Source: Glandiceps talaboti
Taxonomy: Eukaryota > Hemichordata > Enteropneusta > Spengelidae
Direction of reading: 5' to 3'
Length of the DNA stretch: 64,000 nucleotides
NCBI RefSeq assembly: GCF_964340395.1
Contig: NC_135562.1
Span: 19,005,626-19,069,625 of the forward strand
Shown here: in pieces, positions 52,003-64,000 of the stretch
How the letters are laid out: each line of letters begins with the position of its first letter
Position numbering within the stretch: the first letter of the stretch is position 1
Made by a program: the position numbers and the translations under genes
The notes under the pieces: model-generated
Told to the model about the DNA's origin: nothing
Databases searched by the model: none
Seen by the model: only the letters and a program-made list of their open reading frames with translations

Positions 52003-52168
52003 AGTCAATGTGTAGACAAAAATAAAATAGCATATTATGACGAAATAGCTGAGAGTTCATGAAAATTTAGTTCAGTGTTCGTATAATATAGTTCAGGCTC
52101 AGTCATTCGATTTGAAGTGTGTCCTGGCTGCTTCAGCCATATTATTAGGAGAGTGCTTCTAGCTTTTC

Positions 52169-52879
52169 TCACTGTGTATCTTTTGCCTTTTCACCAGGAG
52201 AGTATGTTGCTGCTTCTTCTTGCTGTGGCTGCGGCTGTGGCTGTGGATTCCCAGGTTTGTCTTTCTGAATTTGTATTGTCTTATCGGCTACTGGCAATGT
52301 CTTTGGTGTCCCTTTTTGTGTCTGCACTGCCCTATCACCACTAGAATGTTCCTCCGGTTTGCCTGCTGCTTCTTCCTTCTGTGGCTGTGGCAGTGGCTGT
52401 GGATTTCCAGGTTCCTCTTTCTGAATTTGTAATGTCTTATCGGCTACTGGCAATATCTTTGGTTTCCCTTTTTGTGTCTGCACTGCTCTATCACCACTAG
52501 AATGTTCCTCCGGTTTGCCTGCTGCTTCTTCCTTCTGTGGCTGTGGCAGTGGCTGTGGCTGTGGATTTCCAGGTTCCTCTTTCTGAATGTGTAATGTCTT
52601 ATCGGCTACTGGCAATATCTTTGGTTTCCCTTTTTGTGTCTGCACTGCCCTATCACCACTAGAATGTTCCTCCGGTTTGCCTGCTGCTTCTTCCTTCTGT
52701 GGCTGTGGCTGTGGCTGTGGATTTCCAGGTTCCTCTTTCTGAACTTGTAATGTCTTATCGGCTACTGGTAATGTCTTTGGTTTCCCTTTTTGTGTCTGTA
52801 TTGCCTTATCACCACTAGAATGTTCCTCTGGTTTGCCTTTCAGCTTGTCTACCATCATGATCATACCCAAGCAAAGAGT
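52169..52879 (-). CDS. Exon encoding four tandem 52-residue Pro/Gln/Lys/Glu repeats
   Basis: After a TATATTTTAG acceptor, the frame reads TLCLGMIMMVDKLKGKPEEH and continues as about four near-identical units. Each contains LPVADKTLQIQKEEPGNPQP, a PQPQPQ run, KEEAAGKPEEHSSGD and RAVQTQKGKPK. The unit is about 156 nt, so unit-number changes keep the frame, and differences between units are often silent or conservative. The product would be hydrophilic and probably disordered. The frame closes at 52,169, or a donor just before the stop could splice on to 52,002. No family is recognised. It may be part of the same gene as the kinase-like exon at 55,352-55,585, but no intervening exons could be placed. 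Confidence 0.45.
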   Translation of the reverse strand, partial: TLCLGMIMMVDKLKGKPEEHSSGDKAIQTQKGKPKTLPVADKTLQVQKEEPGNPQPQPQPQKEEAAGKPEEHSSGDRAVQTQKGKPKILPVADKTLHIQKEEPGNPQPQPLPQPQKEEAAGKPEEHSSGDRAVQTQKGKPKILPVADKTLQIQKEEPGNPQPLPQPQKEEAAGKPEEHSSGDRAVQTQKGTPKTLPVADKTIQIQKDKPGNPQPQPQPQQEEAATYSPGEKAKDTQ

Positions 52880-53044
52880 CTAAAATATAAAATTACGCAA
52901 ATAAAATTAAGTTATAGTGCATATAAACTTGTTCAGGTGTGTATTTAGCAGTATGTCTCTTTGTGGTCTATTTGTTTTATAATGCTGTTCTTACAATGTG
53001 CGTACATTTATCTCCCCCTCCGTAATGGGAAGTTGTGTTACGCT

Positions 53045-53045
<1 letters not shown>

Positions 53046-53135
<90 letters not shown>

Positions 53136-53139
53136 GCAA

Positions 53140-53182
<43 letters not shown>
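53046..53182. repeat. TATC then TGTC microsatellite
   Basis: (CTAT)n to about 53,135 followed by (CTGT)n. Confidence 0.9.
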
Positions 53183-53379
53183 GCACGTGTACATGTGTGT
53201 CTGTGTTTGTGGGCATATCTCGTAAACTTCTTCATCGAATCTAAATGAAGCGTCCTAAACATCTGCCATATAGTAGTGACAAGAACTGATTAGATGTTGA
53301 TAAACATCCAATGGATATTAATTCGTCATTTGCAAAATTAATGTATTTTAATAATTATGTTATATCTTAAGAATGTGTA

Positions 53380-54110
53380 CTTTAATTTCAAATCAATGTT
53401 GTACATACATTAATCATAACACATCTATAAAATTTATTGATGTAACTTACATGAATAATTTGTATTATCAATTTAAAATTTCTTAAGAATGCAAATTTCA
53501 AATTTCATATAATTTGGTACATATGTCAAGCACAATAGAAAACACCTGCCTTATGAAGGGTGTTGATATAGCTTATATGTGTAATGTATAATTTCTATAA
53601 TTAATTATTTTCAGTAATTAAAGTATATCGTAAGAACCCACACTTCAAATTCCATATAACTTGGCAACATACATTAACCATAAAAGCACACATAGCCAAT
53701 AAAGTCTGTTAGCATAGTTTTTTTAGCCTTAATGAGTAATTTGTATAATTAATGTTTTTGGTAATTAGGCAAGTTATCTTAGGAATACAAACTTCAAATG
53801 TTATGTAACTTGGTACATCCATCAACCATATCAAATCATACATGTTTGATGTAGTCGTTTATGCAGTTTTAATTGCGATGCGTAATTTGCAATTTTGATA
53901 ATTAGGCAATATCTTTAGAATGCACGTTTTAAATTTCAGATAATATAGTGCATGTATTTATGGTAAAGCTTAAAGAAGTGCATGTGCCATTTAATGTTTG
54001 ATGATGTAATTTATATGATAAATAGTTAATATGCATAATTAGTGATTTTTGATAAGTGTTAACTATGCAAGCTTCAAATTTTATAGTTTCGTATAATTAA
54101 TTCTCCAATT
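53380..54110. repeat. Degenerate satellite-like array, period roughly 150 bp
   Basis: Blocks such as AAACTTCAAATGTTATGTAA, CTTGGTACAT, ATTAACCATA and GTAATTTGTATAATTAAT recur in the same order four to five times with 60-75 percent similarity by eye. The last unit shares GTTAACTATGCAAGCTTCAA with 15,400. Confidence 0.6.
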
Positions 54111-54365
54111 AAGTGGTACATCATGTGTAACTATAGTTCAGAATTTTACATTTCAACAATATGTATAAACCAAAAAAAACCTATTGTTTTGCCCTAACGG
54201 GGGGGGGGGGGGGCATTTAGTTTAAATTTGATCCTGTCTGCTTTAGCTAGGCGATGCTTTTGCCGTTTTTAATAATTGTAACATATAATGGTCAGATAAC
54301 CTAATACATTGTTTTGTTCCCTTCATCGTACGCTGCAATTTAAATAATAACACGTGCGAACGACA

Positions 54366-54507
54366 GCAATATCACAATTTACTGCCTGCACAAAGGTTAG
54401 CACTCCTTACCAAAATTGTTATGATTTCCAACCCGAAGGCGCCGGCATCATCAACATTTTGGTAAACAGTGGCAGCCCAAGGGCAGGCATTAAATTGTGA
54501 TATTACT
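54366..54507. mobile_element. Palindromic MITE-like element
   Basis: AATATCACAATTTACTGCC at the left and GGCAGGCATTAAATTGTGAT at the right are inverted, as are CCTTACCAAAATTGTTATGA and the matching ATCATCAACATTTTGGTAA. The centre is GAAGGCGCCGGC. By chance it also spells a kinase-like peptide on the minus strand. Confidence 0.6.
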
Positions 54508-54509
54508 CA

Positions 54510-55351
54510 AGTGCTTGTGTTATCAAAATTATTACACCATATCCACTCATTCATCAAATTATTCACATGTCCACTCATCATTCATTATCCATCGATGGAA
54601 AAGCTTCCCATTCATGGTGCATTTCCAAATTGTACTTATAGATAACCATTGGATGTTGACATGGTATTATTTGTATTGAAGCTCGAGTGACAATGCAGCT
54701 GATTTGTAATTATATGTATTGAACTTTTGCAAGAAATAAGCTATTGTGCTTCTCACTTTAGTGACTTTGTCGCCTTGAGCGCTCAAAACACTAGAAAGCA
54801 CCATTGTTATGATGTGAAGAATAGATGCGCATCAATCGAAGGAACTCCATCACCCAAAAGTTCTTAGCCATATAGTCACTGCACACGTGGGCATTGTCGC
54901 TGCGATGGCAATAGTATATTAACGATGTTCAAGTGATTTGATTCAGAGCAATGACAGGTTGTGGACTTCATGTGGACGTTTAGGTGTAATACATTGATTG
55001 CCATATGACACCACAACTTAAATCCTTAAATGCCAATTATTCGATCCTGGATTCACACATTAGAGTTATCCTCTCAGTTTGCCCATCAATACGTATTGAA
55101 TAGGATTATTCTTTCATTCAGACCTGTCTTCCCTAAAGATCTACCATACAACATTGTTTTTTAAAACCCAAATAAGTGTTTTTTCTTAAATCGAATTGAG
55201 ACTTTAAACATGACGATATAACAATATTAACTTTTGATATCAAACAAAGATAAAAATGTATGTCTAGATAGTTAAGAGATTTATAGAGATTGATAGAGGT
55301 AAAAACTACACGATATGTAAATGTGTGGGTGTAAATTATCATGTTACTTAC
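54510..55351. other. No supported feature
   Basis: If the kinase-like exon at 55,352 is real, the exon carrying its metal-binding (DFG) segment should lie in this stretch on the minus strand. I could not identify one. Confidence 0.35.
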
Positions 55352-55585
55352 ATCACTCTTGTCAACCAGCACGTGATCAACATCTATGTCGCCATGGTAA
55401 CACTCACATTTATGGAGTTCTTCAATCGCTATGGTTAAATCATTTAAAACTCGATCCATTTCGTCTGGACTTACGTCACTCCAATCAGTGAAATCTGCTA
55501 GTTTTATTAACGCTTCCACATCGGATAAAGATGTAAGGAGGGAAGTCCAACCCAATCGTGATTTATTTAGCATCTTCAACTGTTC
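55352..55585 (-). CDS. Exon with protein-kinase-like catalytic loop
   Basis: A 78-codon open exon, phase 0 at both ends, lies between a TTTAAACAG acceptor and a GAT|GTAAGT donor. Its end reads LHKCECYHGDIDVDHVLVD, closely resembling the kinase catalytic loop (HxDhxxxNhhhD) with Gly for Arg, as in some RLK/TKL-like and ABC/RIO-like kinases, and His in the place of the usual Asn. Preceding helical sequence (MDRVLNDLTIAIEELHKCEC) fits kinase helix E. The N-lobe and the later lobe are not found. The exon is on the same strand as, and about 1 kb downstream of, the 7TM exon at 56,621-57,686, so it could belong to that receptor's tail or to a separate gene. The loss of the canonical Asn suggests a pseudokinase or atypical kinase. 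Confidence 0.5.
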
Positions 55586-55799
55586 CTGTTTAAATTTATG
55601 TGATAAGTCTGGAAATAATAAGTTATAGTTCGTAGGAATTTAGTAAATCGATTTGTTTGTCAACAAATTGCTATATCTCGTCTTGCTAAAATATAGATAA
55701 CCCCAAACGTGACATATCTCTGTAATGAAAAGTGACTCGTTCAATACGAACTGCCAAAATTTGACACTCAACATGTAACTTAAACATTTGAAACACTAA

Positions 55800-56530
55800 A
55801 CACAGTTGATAGTTAGTGAAAGCAAAACTGAAGATTTCGTCCTGTTGACTTGCTCAGCAGTCTGATGTTCTGAATTGGTCACATGACTCATAACTACAAT
55901 CATGTCACTCAAAAATGGAATCCCAGCTAGATCTCTGAAGGTGGAAAACGACCCCATCCCTGTTGAGAGAAGGTTTAACAGTGAATATCTATGGTAGAGT
56001 CTCCTAATAGCACCAATATTTGTGATCTCTGCTGTGACAGGAAATTGAGGTATTAATTTGTATGTGTTGGTTTACGGTATATAGTGAGTTTGATGGAATT
56101 ATATATTTGCTTGTTATTGTATCCACGGAACGCGATTGTGTCATCATCAGGGTGTTTACATGGTGTGTTAACTCTTGTGTGTGTCATCTTATATACACAT
56201 CGGGGATGTTCTGCTGTTGCTATGTCCTTGATTTCTAGGTCTCCCATACGATGTAGGCATTTCATGTAATATAAGAGATTGGTGGCCCCCATAGTCGCTC
56301 CTTGAATCTGTCTGTAGAATTGCCAATTGTACTCAAAGTAAGAACATTTGAGACAAAGGGTCACACATCTTGGATTCGATTCTTTTGTCACGTGATTCCA
56401 ATGATGAGTCATGTGACCAACCCAAAACATCAGACTGGTGAACAAGTCGACATGTGTGGATGAAAGCTTCAGCTTTGCTATCATTAAATATCAATTGTTT
56501 AGAGTGTTTCAAAACATCAAGTTCCATGTT
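55800..56530 (-). mobile_element. Decayed Penelope-like retroelement fragment
   Basis: Minus-strand reading 56,484-56,053 contains CLKCSYFEYNWQFYRQIQGA followed by TMGATN and, after a deletion, LTIYRKPTHTN. These correspond in order to the Penelope-type reverse transcriptase segments around the AMGS block and the YRKPTHTD block. The DD-containing catalytic stretch between them is missing and frames shift, so it is inactive. A hammerhead-like GACGAAA motif at 55,829-55,864 marks the probable 3' end. It sits between the 7TM exon and the kinase-like exon. Confidence 0.65.
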
Positions 56531-56620
56531 GATGAAGTAACCTACATAGAAGAGCTTGCATTACCTTCGAAACTATTAGAATGACCATCAATGAACCAGT
56601 CACCTGCAAAGGTGAAAATG

Positions 56621-63258
<6,638 letters not shown>

Positions 63259-64000
63259 CTGAAAAAGAATGTGTGGCTACAGTGTATGGCATGTATTGGC
63301 ATTGAGACAATCCGTTATTCCGTTCTTGGTTATTAACAATTATTTTATAAAGTGCTATTATTACTACTGATCTTCGCACACAGCTGACAGATCAAGTAAT
63401 AACACTCGAATCACTCTTATTTCTCATATCCGACTCAACTTCTGTATGTACGTACCAGGATCACACTTGAACTTTAAAGGGAATTAGCTCAGACTATACA
63501 CAGTTTGTGTTTTTAGTCTACACTGGTAACCAAGGCCAACACCCAGCATAGTGCCTCGTTCATTGACTTCCCGCGAAGCCAAGTGCCCCTACCAAGAACT
63601 GAGGTGCCTGTCCGTCCCAAGTGTTCTTTATTGTGACGTCCTTAAAGTCCAAATTTACATAACGCATGGCCAATGGCCAAATAATTAATGCAATCCATAT
63701 AACGCTTTTCTGGGGGTTATCATGCCCTAAAAGTATTCTCAAAACATTGATGAATGATCACTATGAATCCCAGATATTTATGAAATGCAGACTGTCGTCT
63801 CATGTATTCGAGTATGCTTGGAATCCTGTGTGGTCTGAATCCGATATCCTTGAGACAGTCTATTGACCTTTCAGTCAAACTAGGACATGCGATGTTGTTA
63901 AAATATTAAGTTTACTGAAAATATGAATATGTCATCTGTGACACTATGATTAAATTCAAAAATATACCATAGACGGAATAGTTTGTTTTATACGAACTTT
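63259..64000. other. Presumed receptor intron; no exon identified
   Basis: The receptor must continue upstream (to the right), since 63,136-63,258 begins with two bases of a split codon. I found no LDLa-like exon between 63,259 and 64,000. Confidence 0.5.

Noticed and set aside
54411-54505. Kinase subdomain IX-like exon (DDAGAFGLEIITIL) with in-frame donor
   Set aside because: The sequence lies wholly within a palindromic MITE-like element, so the resemblance is most simply coincidental.
63450-63490. Possible upstream receptor exon ending KFKCDP before a GTACGT donor
   Set aside because: The open stretch is only about nine codons before a stop and has no good acceptor.

Overview
The window is animal nuclear DNA. 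It is intron-rich and AT-rich, with abundant microsatellites and many small palindromic transposon remnants. Three genes are clear: eIF3e, RNF146 and an LDLa-LRR relaxin-receptor-type GPCR. The receptor resembles molluscan GRL101, so a marine invertebrate (lophotrochozoan or perhaps lancelet) fits best, but the sequence alone does not fix the species.

Layout. Bases 1-29,500 contain no gene I can support. They hold simple repeats (TTG, ATG, TA/TG, GTCT, GATA-type minisatellites, GGTA arrays), old interspersed repeats and hairpins. From 29,518 to 40,026 on the minus strand lies a complete 12-exon eIF3e gene. I reconstructed every exon with GT-AG introns; it encodes 445 aa. Its introns are crowded with palindromic MITE-like elements, a tRNA-like SINE head, a 59-bp minisatellite and a tiny hammerhead-like Penelope terminus flanked by 14-bp direct repeats. 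Head to head with it, RNF146 (RING + WWE ubiquitin ligase, 343 aa) runs on the plus strand in two exons, 40,625-44,527. The two start codons are about 600 bp apart, which suggests a shared promoter region.

From 44,500 to 51,700 there is only repeat DNA, including two small elements with 9-bp target-site duplications nested inside older repeats. From 51,739 to 55,585 the minus strand has fragments of one or more unknown genes: a 52-residue tandem-repeat exon rich in Pro/Gln/Lys/Glu, a short possible terminal exon, and an exon with a protein-kinase catalytic-loop signature (YHGDIDVDHVLVD). From 55,800 to 56,530 there is a decayed Penelope-like retroelement. From 56,621 to 63,258 (minus strand, continuing past the right edge) is the relaxin-receptor-like GPCR: four LDLa modules, an LRR N-cap, five LRR exons and a single-exon 7TM domain.

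How they relate. eIF3e (translation initiation) and RNF146 (PAR-dependent ubiquitylation) are housekeeping regulators in divergent arrangement. The kinase-like exon lies about 1 kb downstream of the 7TM exon on the same strand, with only the retroelement remnant between them. This raises the untested possibility that the receptor has a kinase-like C-terminal tail.
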